Part shown: positions 8,221-18,800 of the stretch, piece by piece
How positions within the stretch are numbered: position 1 is the first letter of the stretch
Layout of the letters: every line of letters begins with the position of its first letter
From: Chthoniobacteraceae bacterium
GTDB lineage: Bacteria; Verrucomicrobiota; Verrucomicrobiia; Chthoniobacterales; Chthoniobacteraceae
Length of the DNA: 36,858 nt
Assembly: GCA_947479475.1 (NCBI GenBank)
Contig: CANJZW010000046.1
Location: forward strand, 1-36,858
Reading direction: 5' to 3'
The notes under the pieces: generated by a model
What the model saw: the letters and a program-made list of their open reading frames with translations, nothing else
What the model was told of the DNA's origin: nothing
Databases searched by the model: none
Made by a program: the position numbers and the translations under genes

Positions 8221-9333
8221 TCAGGCGCTGAGTTCAAAACTCCCCAGAGCCCTGACCTCGCCATTCAAAAGCGCCTCCACCCGGTGCCTTCCCGGGTAGT
8301 GTTTCCGCGTCGTCAGCGCTGCAAGCAAAACCCTTTTCCGGAACAATACCCTCTCCCCAGAAGCCATTTCCACCGCCCTGAGCTTGAACACCTTCGGCCC
8401 CACTTTGCCAGCCGCCTTCACAAACTGAATCCGAAAATCCACCATCACCCTCTGCACTCCCTTTTCCAAATTCACGAGCTCGAAGCTCAGCGTGACGGCC
8501 TCCCCCAACCGCACCGACGCTGGTTGGATGCAGACGTTTTCCAAAGCCACCCTCGCTCCCGACCCGTACCCCAGCACCCTGAGCGCCTCCGTTTCCCCAC
8601 GCTTCACCGCTGAACGCAGCGCGTGCCGCACCACCCACGCCCGCCCTTCAGGCGCGCCTGCCAGCCAGCGCTCGGCCGTTTCCACTAAAAGCCCCGGATG
8701 ATCCTTTCCAATATCGTTCAAATTGTTCGCCACCGAACGGCGCACGTACAACTCGGGGTCGTCCTTGAGTTTTTCCAAAAGCGCCAACACGGGCCGGGGG
8801 TCTTTCTGAAAAGCCCGCAACCGCGATGCCCAGGGCAACCGAGGCCGCGTCCCCTCGGAGACCAGACGCCTCACATGGACGCTCGGATCCCTTGCCCAAA
8901 GCCGCAACCGCTCCAAAGTCTCCGCCGGATGGCGCTCCAAAAACGGCCGGATGCTGAACTCTGCGGTGAACCGCTGGGTGAGTTCATACTGCGCGTGCAT
9001 TGAAGCTTCGAAGTGCTCCAAACCGTAGGCCGCCACAAAAGTCGTGTGCGGCAAGTGGAAAAACGGCAGTTCACCCGACCATTGGTTTTCCTCTGGTTTT
9101 GGCCCCAAAGATTTAAGAAGGAGCGCCAGGGCCTCCTCGTAGTCGGCCGGCAAATGGCGCCTCAGAGACGTCGCAATTTTGACCGCCCGGGCCATTAATT
9201 CTAATTCCGCATACCCTTCCAAGACGTCCCGCATGAAAGCCCCCGTCTTGAAGGCGGGCCAAACACGCTCCAGCGCCGCCGCAATTTGCTCCGGAATCGC
9301 GGGACCGAATTGATTTTTAAGAGGCTCAGGCAT
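8221..9333 (-). CDS. alkC: AlkC-type DNA glycosylase with C-terminal Ig-like domain
   Basis: A 370-residue HEAT-like repeat protein of the AlkC/AlkD DNA alkylation repair superfamily, which removes 3-methyladenine and related lesions without flipping the base. The conserved AlkC stretch RRLVSEGTRPRLPWA (about 165-180) and the block RRSVANNLNDIGKDHP (about 205-220) are both visible. Residues about 262-370 form a beta-rich tail (VCIQPASVRLGEAVTLSFEL onward, ending GSFELSA) that resembles the Ig-like domain known in some AlkC proteins. The start is an ATG at 9333 with no recognisable ribosome-binding site. No adaptive-response regulator lies nearby. The protease gene 106 bases downstream seems unrelated in function. 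Confidence 0.88.
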   Translation of the reverse strand: MPEPLKNQFGPAIPEQIAAALERVWPAFKTGAFMRDVLEGYAELELMARAVKIATSLRRHLPADYEEALALLLKSLGPKPEENQWSGELPFFHLPHTTFVAAYGLEHFEASMHAQYELTQRFTAEFSIRPFLERHPAETLERLRLWARDPSVHVRRLVSEGTRPRLPWASRLRAFQKDPRPVLALLEKLKDDPELYVRRSVANNLNDIGKDHPGLLVETAERWLAGAPEGRAWVVRHALRSAVKRGETEALRVLGYGSGARVALENVCIQPASVRLGEAVTLSFELVNLEKGVQRVMVDFRIQFVKAAGKVGPKVFKLRAVEMASGERVLFRKRVLLAALTTRKHYPGRHRVEALLNGEVRALGSFELSA

Positions 9334-9490
9334 GGGGTGAAAAAACGGAACGGTCGTTTCAAGGCCGCTCCGCCTCTTTACTTTTACGTTTAACCGGCTC
9401 CAATACGAGCCTGCTCAAGCGTTAAAAAATCCGCATATTGAATGTCTGGTATTCAGCCTGAAATTTAGCCTCAAAGAGGTTGGCGTTGAG

Positions 9491-11719
9491 ATGGTCTTCT
9501 TTATGCACCCCATGCGTCTCCCCAGCTTTTTATCCCTGCTCCTTGTGGCCTCGTTGACTTCCGTCCCTCCCATGCGCGCAGAGGAGCCGGGTGCTCTGAG
9601 TTTTGTCAACGACGTGGCGCCCATTTTGACAAAGGCCGGCTGCAACTCAGGCGCCTGCCACGCAAAAGCGGGGAGCGGCCAAAACGGGTTCCGGCTGTCT
9701 CTCTTCGGATTCGAACCCCAGGAGGATTTTGAGCACATCGTGAAAGAAGGCCGGGGCCGCCGCATTTTCCCCGCCGCTCCCGAGCGCAGCCTGCTGTTGT
9801 TAAAAGCCACAAATACAACGCCCCACGGAGGTGGCAAAAAAATTGACGCGAATTCGGACTCTTACAAGGTCCTGGCACTCTGGATCGCGCAAGGCATGGC
9901 CTACTCTCCTGGAAAAGATCCCTCAATCGCCTCTCTGGAGGTGGCACCCGCCCGCGGAACGCTTGCGATGAAGGCCCAACAGCAGCTCAAGGTCACGGCC
10001 AAATACTCCAACGGCTCGACCCGCGACGTAACGCGCCTCGCCCTGTTTGAGGCCAATGACAAAAGCATGGCCGAGGCTTCGGAAACGGGGCTGGTCAAAA
10101 TTTCCGATATTCCCGGAAACGTGGCAGTCATGGTCCGCTACCAGGGAATGGTTTCCACCTACAACGCATCCATCCCCTTGGGTGCCCCCGTGGAAAACCT
10201 GCCAAAGAACCGGAACTTTGTAGATGAGCTCGTTTTCGCGAACCTCAAAAGGCTGGGAATCCCTCCCTCGGAGCTCTGCGACGACTCCACTTTTTTACGC
10301 CGCGCCTCAATCGATATCGCCGGCCATCCACCCACCCTTGACGAGACACGGGCCTTTCTCGCCGACACCGCCCCCAACAAAAGGGAGGCCCTCGTTGAAT
10401 CCCTCCTAAGCAGTCCTGGTTACGCCGATTACTTCGCCAACAAATGGGCCGCTTTGCTCCGCAACAAGCGCCTAGACAAGGGCACGCCCGCGAGTTTTGC
10501 CTTCCACTCTTGGCTGCGAGACGGGCTCCTCGCCAACAGGCCCTACGACGTCATGGTCCGCGAACTCCTCGCGGCCACGGGCGCAGCGGTTAGCAACCCG
10601 CCGGTGGCTTGGTACAACCAAGTCAAAACCCCCGAGCAGCAACTCGAAGACGTGGCCCAGCTCTTCTTGGGCGTGCGCATGAACTGCGCCCAGTGCCACC
10701 ACCACCCCTTTGAACGCTGGAGCCAGCAAGACTACTACGGCCTCTCCGCCTTCTTCACCCAAATCGGGCGCCGCCCCACGGCCATCGCCGGCCAATCCGT
10801 CATCTTCCACAAGCGGGGAGTCGCCGTTGCGGAAAACAAAAAAACCAAGGCCAACGTCAAACCGGCAGGCCTCGGTAGCCCTTCTTTTGACATCCCTCCC
10901 GACGACGACCCGCGCCTGGTCCTTGCAGACTGGATGGGCTCCAAAACCAACCCGTTTTTCGCCAAATCCCTGGTCAACCGCTACTGGAAACACTTCTTCA
11001 ACCGCGGCCTCGTCGAACCCGAGGATGACATCCGCGACACAAACCCTCCCTCCAACCCGGAACTTCTTGAGGCCCTCGCCAAACATTTCACCGCATCCAA
11101 CTTCGACCTTAAGGCCGTCGTCCGCGTGCTTGTGAACTCCGCGGCCTACCAACTCGCGGCCGCTCCCAACTCGTACAACGCGGCAGACCGCCAGAACTTC
11201 TCTCACTACTACCCAAAAAGGCTCAACGCGGAGGTCCTCCTGGACGCCGTCGACCAACTCACAGGAGCCAGCACCGATTTCGCCGACCTTCCCGCAGGGA
11301 CCCGCGCCATCGCCCTTCCAGACAACAGCTACAACAAGTCTTCCTACTTCCTCTCCGTCTTCGGCAGGCCCGAGGGCGACAGCGTCTGCGAGTGTGAACG
11401 CGTTCAGTCCTCGAATCTCTCGCAGAGTCTGCACCTCATGAATGCGGCTGAGGTCAAAACCAAACTCTCCAAAACCGAAGGCCGCGCCGCCCGCCTGGCC
11501 AAAGCCACCGACGACTCCGGAAACCTCCACGAACTCTACAGCGCCGCCCTTTGCCGGGCACCGAAAGAACCGGAACTCCAAACCGCTCTCGCCTATCTGG
11601 CAAAGCCGCGCACCGATGCCCAGGGCAAACCGCTCGATCCCGCACTCTCCCGCAAAGCCGCCTACGAAGACCTGCTCTGGGCGGTGATCAATACCAAAGA
11701 GTTTCTATTCAACCACTAG
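9491..11719 (+). CDS. Exported cytochrome-like DUF1549/DUF1553 protein
   Basis: A 742-residue exported protein of a family abundant in Planctomycetota and Verrucomicrobiota. A signal peptide (MRLPSFLSLLLVASLTSVPP) ends near residue 30; ATGs at 9503 and 9512 are alternative starts. The N-terminal region resembles a planctomycete cytochrome c domain, but its heme-like motif is CNSGACH (Cys51, Cys56, His57), CX4CH rather than CXXCH. A Big_2-like Ig domain (about 150-235) follows, then DUF1549 and DUF1553. A second, standard CXXCH motif occurs in CAQCHHHP (Cys399, Cys402, His403). The C-terminus INTKEFLFNH is typical of DUF1553. The biochemical role is not established; heme binding is inferred from the motifs only. 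The next gene starts 5 bases after the stop, so the two form an operon. Confidence 0.9.
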   Translation: MVFFMHPMRLPSFLSLLLVASLTSVPPMRAEEPGALSFVNDVAPILTKAGCNSGACHAKAGSGQNGFRLSLFGFEPQEDFEHIVKEGRGRRIFPAAPERSLLLLKATNTTPHGGGKKIDANSDSYKVLALWIAQGMAYSPGKDPSIASLEVAPARGTLAMKAQQQLKVTAKYSNGSTRDVTRLALFEANDKSMAEASETGLVKISDIPGNVAVMVRYQGMVSTYNASIPLGAPVENLPKNRNFVDELVFANLKRLGIPPSELCDDSTFLRRASIDIAGHPPTLDETRAFLADTAPNKREALVESLLSSPGYADYFANKWAALLRNKRLDKGTPASFAFHSWLRDGLLANRPYDVMVRELLAATGAAVSNPPVAWYNQVKTPEQQLEDVAQLFLGVRMNCAQCHHHPFERWSQQDYYGLSAFFTQIGRRPTAIAGQSVIFHKRGVAVAENKKTKANVKPAGLGSPSFDIPPDDDPRLVLADWMGSKTNPFFAKSLVNRYWKHFFNRGLVEPEDDIRDTNPPSNPELLEALAKHFTASNFDLKAVVRVLVNSAAYQLAAAPNSYNAADRQNFSHYYPKRLNAEVLLDAVDQLTGASTDFADLPAGTRAIALPDNSYNKSSYFLSVFGRPEGDSVCECERVQSSNLSQSLHLMNAAEVKTKLSKTEGRAARLAKATDDSGNLHELYSAALCRAPKEPELQTALAYLAKPRTDAQGKPLDPALSRKAAYEDLLWAVINTKEFLFNH

Positions 11720-11724
11720 CCGCC

Positions 11725-13980
11725 ATGTCTCGTCCCACCCTCACCGCCGCCTTACTGGGCGCCGCCCTTCTTCTTCCATTGTGCCCAGCCCAGGGACAAC
11801 TTGTCATCCTGCCGGCTCCCCGCCTGCTCACTATGATGCCGATGGGCGCCCAGGCAGGGGCCACATTGGAGGTGACTATCGTCGGAGAAAATATCGACGA
11901 AGACCCTCAACTGGTTTTCTCCTCGCCCAAGATCACGGCCCAGCCAAAAACGGATGCGGCTGGTGCCGCGGTGAAAAACCAATTCGTCCTCAAGGTCGCA
12001 GCTGACGCTCCTGCGGGACTGGTCGAAGCCCGCCTCATGACGCGCCTTGGAATCTCCTCGGCACGCTGCTTTACGGTGGGAACTCTCGCCGAGATCACCC
12101 GGCAAAAGCCCAACACCTCCCTCGAAACCGCACTTCCGCTGGCGCCGAACTCAGTGTGCAACGCCTTCACAACAGCTAAGTCGGTAGACTTCTACAGCTT
12201 CACCGCCGCAAAGGGACAGCGCCTCTTGATGGATTGCGCCACGGCTGGAATTGATTCCCGCCTCACCCCGGTCTTGATCGTCACAGACGCTCAGGGCCGC
12301 GATCTCTTGGCGGAGCGCCGCACGGGCTTCGTCGATTTCAACGCTCCCGCCGATGGAAAATATTTCCTGAAAGTGCACGGCCTCACCTACCAGGGTGGAC
12401 AGGAACACTTCTACCGCCTCGCTCTAACCGAGATCCAAAAGGGCAAACCCGCCACACGACAGGCCTCCACGCTGGGCGTGGGCTCGGCTTCGCTTCCAAA
12501 AGTAGATCCCGCGCTGACTCCCTGGATTAACGAGCTCGAGCCAAACAACGCCGCCGCACAAGCCCAGAAAATCACCCTCCCCTGCGCCATACGCGGATCT
12601 TTCGCCACGGCCGGCGACGTTGACACCTACGAGTTCGAAGCCAAAAAAGGCGAGGTCTGGTGGGTCGAAACAGTCTCCGCCCGGCTCGGACTACCCACGG
12701 ACCCATTTGTACTCGTGCAGAAAGTCACCAAGTCTCCCAAAGGCGAAACACTCGCTGATGTCGCCGAACTCAATGACATTGCGAGCCCCGTCAAACTTTC
12801 CAGCAACGGCTACGCCTACGACGGCGCGCCCTACGATGTCGGCAGCCCCGATGCCCTCGGCAAGTTCGAGGTGAAGGAAGACGGCATCTACCGCCTCCAA
12901 ATCCGCGACCTCTTTGGCGGCACACGCTCCGATGCCGGCAACATTTACGAACTCATTGTCCGCAAAGCAGCACCCGACTTCTCTCTCGTAGCGTGGGCTA
13001 TGCATATGGAGCTCCGGAACGGCGACAGGGCCAATCTATCAAAACCCATCGCCCTGCGCGGGGGCGCGACCATGGCCTTTGACGTCGTGGCCCTCCGCAA
13101 AGACGGCTTCGACGGAGACATCGAACTGGCCGTGGACAACCTGCCACCGGGCGTCACCACCACAGGCCTTCGAATTCCAGCCGGCAAGAGCCAGGGAACC
13201 CTACTCGTCACCGCCGCTGAAAATGCCCCGAGGGGCGTGTCCATCGCCCGTGTGTTCGGTCGGTCCAAAATCAACGGTGCAGATGCGCAGCGCAACTGTC
13301 CGACCGCATCCATGGCGTGGCCTGTGAAAGATCACATGAGTGAAGTTCCCGCACCCCGCTTGATAGCGGACTTTCCAGTTTCCGTCGGCGGCTCCGAACT
13401 GGCGCCGCTGACCATCACCGCGGGCGACCAAAAAGTCTGGGAAGCCACGGCGGGAAGCAAACTCAGCATTCCTTTGAAGCTCCTCTGGCGGGGAGACTTC
13501 TCTGGCGGGCCCGTAAAACTCAAGCCCCTCGGCGCGGATTTCGCCGCCTTACCCGCCTTTGATGTCCCCTCAAAAGCACCGTCCTCCGAATTGGTCCTCG
13601 ATCTGGCCACGCTCAAAACGCAGCCCGGCGAATACGTTCTGGCGCTGCATGGCGGCGTGGTGACCAAGTACAGTTACAATCCCGGTGCCGTCAAAACCGT
13701 GGAAGCGCAGCAACAAGAAGCCGAAAAAAAAGCCGCTGAGGCGGCGGCTCAGCTTCAAATGCTGGTCGATTCCGGAAAAACCGCCCCTGCTGAAAAGGCC
13801 GCTGAAACCGAGGCCGCCACGAAAGCCGCTTCCGAACGCATGAAAGCCGCTGAAGCCGCGAAGACAGAGGCCGCCAAGCGCATGAAAACCGTGACCGACA
13901 CCGCCGCGCCCAAGGACATTGTCGACATCGTGGTTTCTGAGGCCATTCACATCAGAGTGAAGGCCGCAGCGGCGAAGTAG
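11725..13980 (+). CDS. Exported PPC-domain protein, partner of the DUF1549 protein
   Basis: A 751-residue predicted secreted protein. The ATG at 11725 is chosen over in-frame upstream starts because it gives a signal peptide (LTAALLGAALLLPLCPAQ) and starts 5 bases after the preceding stop. The order seems to be an N-terminal beta domain (about 25-130), two bacterial pre-peptidase C-terminal (PPC) domains (one near 150-240 with VDFYSFTAAKGQRL, the second near 270-420 with NELEPNN and DVDTYEFEAKKGE), then further Ig-like modules. The last ~100 residues are a highly charged Ala/Lys/Glu coiled-coil segment followed by a short beta tail. No catalytic motif is seen, so it is probably a binding or scaffold partner of the upstream DUF1549/DUF1553 protein. 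Confidence 0.85.
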   Translation: MSRPTLTAALLGAALLLPLCPAQGQLVILPAPRLLTMMPMGAQAGATLEVTIVGENIDEDPQLVFSSPKITAQPKTDAAGAAVKNQFVLKVAADAPAGLVEARLMTRLGISSARCFTVGTLAEITRQKPNTSLETALPLAPNSVCNAFTTAKSVDFYSFTAAKGQRLLMDCATAGIDSRLTPVLIVTDAQGRDLLAERRTGFVDFNAPADGKYFLKVHGLTYQGGQEHFYRLALTEIQKGKPATRQASTLGVGSASLPKVDPALTPWINELEPNNAAAQAQKITLPCAIRGSFATAGDVDTYEFEAKKGEVWWVETVSARLGLPTDPFVLVQKVTKSPKGETLADVAELNDIASPVKLSSNGYAYDGAPYDVGSPDALGKFEVKEDGIYRLQIRDLFGGTRSDAGNIYELIVRKAAPDFSLVAWAMHMELRNGDRANLSKPIALRGGATMAFDVVALRKDGFDGDIELAVDNLPPGVTTTGLRIPAGKSQGTLLVTAAENAPRGVSIARVFGRSKINGADAQRNCPTASMAWPVKDHMSEVPAPRLIADFPVSVGGSELAPLTITAGDQKVWEATAGSKLSIPLKLLWRGDFSGGPVKLKPLGADFAALPAFDVPSKAPSSELVLDLATLKTQPGEYVLALHGGVVTKYSYNPGAVKTVEAQQQEAEKKAAEAAAQLQMLVDSGKTAPAEKAAETEAATKAASERMKAAEAAKTEAAKRMKTVTDTAAPKDIVDIVVSEAIHIRVKAAAAK

Positions 13981-14012
13981 GCCGGAAAATCGTGTTTTGA
14001 GACTGGGAAGCG

Positions 14013-14050
14013 ATGGGAGAAACGGCCGGCTAAGCGGTCCGCCCTCCCAT
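14013..14050. other. Inverted repeat between convergent genes
   Basis: ATGGGAG (14013-14019) and CTCCCAT (14044-14050) form a 7-base-pair arm across a GC-rich interior between two convergent genes. It lacks a T-run, so it may be only a weak or bidirectional terminator. Confidence 0.3.
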
Positions 14051-14065
14051 TGAATCCCGCTCCAA

Positions 14066-14959
14066 TCACGCCCCGCTGGACTCCCCGTCCCAGCGCGAGT
14101 TCAGGCTCTGCTCGAGATAGGCGCGATATTCGCTCCTCGGCAACGCTGCGATCAGCAACTCAAACTGAGCGCGATCGACATACCCCTTCGAATAAGCAAT
14201 CTCCTCCAGACACGCGATCTTCAACCCCTGCCGGTGCTCGATCGCCGCGATGTAATTGCTCGCCTCCATCAGACTCACAGGAGTCCCCGTATCCAGCCAG
14301 GCCATTCCCCGGTTTAACACGCGCACCTGAAGCTTGCCCTGATTCATGTAGGTCAGGTTGACGTCGGTAATCTCCAATTCTCCGCGGGGCGACGGCTTGA
14401 GGTCCCGGCACACCTGCACCACCTCCTTGTCGTAAACGTAGAGCCCCGGCACGGCAAAATTACTGCGCGGCTTGAGCGGTTTCTCCTCCAAACTGATCAC
14501 CTTCCCGGTCTCATCAAACTCAACCACCCCATACCGTTCAGGATCGCGCACAGGGTAAGCAAAAACGCACGCGCCCGACTCCAGATGCAGCGCCTCCCGC
14601 AGGAAATCGAGGTTCCCGTAAAAAATATTGTCCCCCAAAATCAGCACCGAATGGTCCGCGTCCTTTAGAAAATCCGCACCTAAAATAAAGGCTTGGGCGA
14701 TCCCTTCGGGTTTGGGCTGCGCCTTGTAAGAAATCCGAATTCCCAACCGCGAACCATTCCCTAGGAGCTCTTCAAACCGTGGAAGGTCCTGTGGCGTTGA
14801 AATGATCAGCACATCCTGGATCCCCGCCAGCATCAGCGTGGAAAGCGGGTGGTAAATCATCGGCTTGTCGTACACGGGAAGCAACTGCTTACAGACAATC
14901 CGAGTCAGGGGGTAGAGTCTCGTTCCTGCACCCCCAGCGAGTATAATGGCCTTATTCAT
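14066..14959 (-). CDS. rfbA: Glucose-1-phosphate thymidylyltransferase
   Basis: RmlA/RfbA makes dTDP-glucose from dTTP and glucose-1-phosphate, the first step toward dTDP-L-rhamnose and related sugars for surface polysaccharides. The 297-residue protein has the nucleotide-binding motif [11 protein letters not shown] at residues 8-18. It also has the family blocks [44 protein letters not shown] and GMAWLDTGT. The start is the ATG at 14959, giving [14 protein letters not shown], which matches the family N-terminus; AAGAAG sits directly before it, closer than a usual ribosome-binding site. A GTG six codons upstream is an alternative. No rmlB, rmlC or rmlD gene is in the window, so the pathway is completed elsewhere. 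Confidence 0.96.
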   Translation of the reverse strand: MNKAIILAGGAGTRLYPLTRIVCKQLLPVYDKPMIYHPLSTLMLAGIQDVLIISTPQDLPRFEELLGNGSRLGIRISYKAQPKPEGIAQAFILGADFLKDADHSVLILGDNIFYGNLDFLREALHLESGACVFAYPVRDPERYGVVEFDETGKVISLEEKPLKPRSNFAVPGLYVYDKEVVQVCRDLKPSPRGELEITDVNLTYMNQGKLQVRVLNRGMAWLDTGTPVSLMEASNYIAAIEHRQGLKIACLEEIAYSKGYVDRAQFELLIAALPRSEYRAYLEQSLNSRWDGESSGA

Positions 14960-15029
14960 CTTCTTAAGAATCGGCACAAAACCGATCCCTGCAAACCCTA
15001 AAAATCGTCGCTCCAACCGGCGCCGCCCC

Positions 15030-15623
15030 CTAACGCCGCGCGACGCGCCACACCAACTCGTTTTTTTTGAGGAAAGCGGGAATCCAAGGCGGATCGTAAA
15101 ACGCAAATTCCGGCTCCCCCTCCAGCACCCAGTCCGCATCCTTGAGTGCATTTCGCATCGAATCACGCGCTTGCTGCTGCGCGTTTACACCGCGCCCGCC
15201 ACGAATCCGCAGCACTGCGAAACAACCCGCCTCCCGTGTCACGATTAGGACATCGCGATCCAGCGGAGCCGGCACCTGCGCAGCCGGCATGCCCGAAGGC
15301 ATGACAAAAGCCATGGCCTGAGACTCTCCTGGACCCCGGTAAAGTACCGGCGTCGTCATGGGCAGCGCCTTGGTTGCTGCGTTACCCTTACTGATGAAAC
15401 GAAAGAGCCGCATGAAACCGCCGTCCCTCCCTTCGCTCGAAAGCCGGGACGGAGTCTGCGCCAGTACCATCTCCCCGAACTCGCGAATCTCCACCTTTCC
15501 TAACTGCGCTCTCACCGTATACTCCGGCGTCTGATAACCCGCCCGCGTCATGGTGCAACCGGCGTATAAAAGGCCTGCGATAAGGACTCCTCCGAAAAGA
15601 GCCCATCTGGATAAATCGCTCAT
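15030..15623 (-). CDS. SOUL-family heme-binding-like lipoprotein
   Basis: A 197-residue protein of the SOUL/HEBP family, whose eukaryotic members bind heme; the bacterial role is unclear. Recognisable blocks are [17 protein letters not shown] (about 34-50), [17 protein letters not shown] and [16 protein letters not shown]. An N-terminal hydrophobic segment ends at AGC (Cys23), suggesting a lipoprotein, although Tyr at the -3 position departs from the usual Leu, so a plain signal or membrane anchor is possible. The start has AAGGA directly abutting the ATG. It lies just upstream of rfbA in the same direction with a 70-base gap. Heme binding is inferred from family only. Confidence 0.85.
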   Translation of the reverse strand: MSDLSRWALFGGVLIAGLLYAGCTMTRAGYQTPEYTVRAQLGKVEIREFGEMVLAQTPSRLSSEGRDGGFMRLFRFISKGNAATKALPMTTPVLYRGPGESQAMAFVMPSGMPAAQVPAPLDRDVLIVTREAGCFAVLRIRGGRGVNAQQQARDSMRNALKDADWVLEGEPEFAFYDPPWIPAFLKKNELVWRVARR

Positions 15624-15888
15624 TCCTTACTTTCCGCGCTCCTCGTGCGGAAGGCAAGGCCGGCGTCTCCAGCAGGACGCACGTCTGTTTCCTGTGAGTT
15701 TTCGCAAATGAACTTCGGGCCTTTTTTCAGGTCTCTTCCGCCCCTGCCGCACTACCACCCAATTTTCTTCTCAACGCCGCTTCGTTTTTCTGGTGGCTTT
15801 GTGCAATCTTGGGGCTCTCTTTAGGGAAGAACGATGACCACCTGCCGTCGTCCCTTCCATCCAGCCCTCCGCTCCATCCCACTGCTTC
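15624..15888. promoter_or_regulatory. Divergent intergenic region
   Basis: A 265-base gap between the divergent SOUL lipoprotein and ABC fusion genes, presumably holding both promoters. A small hairpin (TTCCGC with GCGGAA, near 15635-15655) is visible. No consensus promoter, riboswitch or other element is recognised. Confidence 0.3.
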
Positions 15889-18800
15889 ATGTCCCCAATT
15901 TTTGAAAGCCTCCTGCGCGAACTTCAATCGCGCCTTTGGGAAGCATGGACCAGGGTGCCGCTGGTCCATCGTGCATGGCATAGCCTTCAGTTTATCGCTC
16001 GCCGTCTGGCGCGGAGGCCGCGCACCGTCACCGAAAGCCCCAACCTGCTGCCGCTCCTCATTCAGGTGCTGGCCGCGTTTTCCAAGGGCGGCGCGGAGGT
16101 GCTCGAGGAGGAGATCGACTCCTCTTTGGGCTTTTTACGGCACGACTTTCCCGAGGCCGTTTACTCCGAACTCAGGCAGCTTTTTAAACACGCACTCCAA
16201 GAGCAGCACGATCTCGGTGCAATGGCGCAAAAGCTTTCTGCCCAGCTTAATACCGATCAAAAGATCATGCTCGGCGTGCAGCTCTACGACCTCATCGCCC
16301 GCGCGGGCATGGACCGGCGCCAGCTCGTGGAGTTTTACTCTTTCATGACGCAACTGGGCATGGCTGCCCAGGCCATCGACATCGTCTATCAGCTCAGCTC
16401 CAGCGATACCCCCGACCCATCCGTTTATCAAAGCGGCCATTCGCCCTTGGAGTGCGTGAGTATTGGCGCCTCCGCTAGCAAAGAAGACGTCGGCCTTAAA
16501 AGCCTGCACGAATTGGAGCGGATGCTTGCCTTCCGTTACCACGAACTGCTGCTTCTCAAAAACATCTCCGCCCCCAACATCGTCGTGCGCGGACGGCCCC
16601 TCAAACTCGGAGATTTCTGCCGCATTTATCCCGGTCAACGCATTCTTCTGGGCGAGGAAGTCCTCAGCCACCAGGAGCTGGCATACTATTTCAACGCCAA
16701 GAAAAACGTCTCCCTCACCCAGATTTACCTCTCCCTCGACGATGACGGAGAGCTGGAACTGCAGCGCGAAAAATCTAGAGACAGCCTTTTAGAAGTCCGC
16801 TTCGGGTTGAAGGTCCAGGTTCGGGCCCTCAAAATGTCCACGGTCAAACTCAACGGCATCAAGCTTACGGCAAACACCGTCGTGGAAGCCTCTCTGGACG
16901 ATCCATTGACTTTCGACAACGGCTCGGAGCTTCCCCTCAGCGACTTGCGGCGCAGGGCCCGCGCTCTGGGCGGCCGCTTCCAGCTCAAAACCTACAAAAC
17001 CAGCTACCTCGTCTCCAACAACCCCTCCCGCCTAGACGTCGACGACATTCTTCTCTCCCCAGGAACCGCCGGAGAGGTCTTGCTCCGCATTCTCTGCGAC
17101 TACGACCACCGCGTCGGCACCCTCGAGATCCTCCACTCCGACAGACCCCTCCAAGTCGGCGAACAGTCCCTCGCCGTGGGCGGGCGCTGCGCCCTCGTGG
17201 ACGGCGCCACCATCCGGCTCGACGCCTGGCAGGTCCTGCGTTGCGATTTCGCAGAACGCATCATCGAAGAGGAACGCAACGTCATTTCCACGCTTGAAGT
17301 GCGCGACCTCACCAGCCGTTTTCGCAAAAACATCACGGCCCTGGACTCTCTTTCCTTCAGCGTGAGCCGCGGAGAAATGGTGTGCGTCATGGGTGCAAGC
17401 GGTTCGGGAAAATCAACCCTCCTGCGCACCATCGCAGGCCAGCAGCACCCCACAGAAGGGCAGGTTCTTCTCAACGGCCAGCAGCTCTACAGCGACCTCG
17501 ATGCTCTCAAACGGTTTGTCACTTATATTCCTCAAGATGATGCTTTTGACGATTACCTGACCATCGAGGAAAACATGGAGTTTGCCGCCGCAATCCGCTC
17601 GCCCCATCTCTCAAAACGAGACCGCGTGCGCCGCGTGGAAAGCAAACTCATCGAACTCGGCCTCGCCGAGCGCCGCGACTCCGTTGTCGGTAGCGCGATG
17701 AAAAAACTCCTCTCCGGAGGCGAGCGCAAACGCCTCAACATCGGCTTGGATATGTTATCCTCCGCGGACGTGTTTCTCTTCGATGAGCCCACCAGCGGTC
17801 TCTCTTCGAAGGACTCCGAACACGTCATGGAAATCCTCCGGGGCATGGCGCATAACAAGATCATTCTTGTGACGCTCCACCAGCCGACTTCCAAGCTGTT
17901 TCAAATGTTCACCAAGGCGCTCCTGCTCGACAAAGGAGGGCGCCTCGCCTTCTACGGCTCGCCCCATGAGATGCTCGCGTATTTCGCAGAAGCCGAACAT
18001 GAACAACATTTTGGAACCGAGCTGGGAGGCTGTCCCGCCTGTGGCACGACTCGTCCCGAATTCATTTTTGACGTCCTTGAAACGCCACTTCGCGACCTGA
18101 GCGGCGACGTGATCTACGAGGAAAACAACCGCGGCCAACTCGTCCCGGCACGCCGGTTTTCCGCCGACTTCTGGAGGGATCGCTACGACCGCTTCCGCCT
18201 CCTTCAGGAAATGAAGCAGGTCAACGTGCGCGAAAACCCCTCGCCGCTGCCGCCTCCGCCACTGCCCACGGCCGAGCGCCGAAGGCTCAAAATACGCGAA
18301 GAGTGGGCCCAATTCCGCACCCTTTGGAAACGCTCCTTCACTTCCAAATTGCGCAACCGGGGCAACCTGATCATCACCCTCGTGGTGCCTCCGATCCTGG
18401 CCGCAGTGATCGCTTGGGCACTCTACTTTACCAAAGATGAAAGCGGCTCCTACGACTTCGCCAGCGCCTTCCACATCCCGACTTACATCTTTATCTCTCT
18501 CCTGGTCGCCATGTTCCTCGCGCTCGTAAGCAGCGTCGACGATATCATCCGGGACCGTGTCCTACTCAATCGGGAGCGCAATTTAACCGTCCGCCTGCCC
18601 TACTACATTCTCGCCAAACTCGGCACCCTGGCTCTCTTCAGCGCCATCCAGTGCGCCCTGTTCGTCTTCGTTGGAAATTCGATCCTCGAAGTGAAAGGGA
18701 TGTTTTTCCCGTACTGGTACTTCATGTTCATCACCGCCGTGAGCGGACTCTCCCTCGGCCTGCTCATCTCTTCTTTGGCGACTTCCAGCAAAATGGCAGC

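Noticed and set aside
10472-11581. Open frame of about 369 codons antisense to the DUF1549/DUF1553 gene.
   Set aside because: Low-complexity Val/Gly/Glu composition; the sense frame matches the family end to end.
11551-11724. N-terminal extension of the PPC-domain protein upstream of 11725.
   Set aside because: It overlaps the end of the DUF1549/DUF1553 gene and would bury the signal peptide 60 residues inside the protein.
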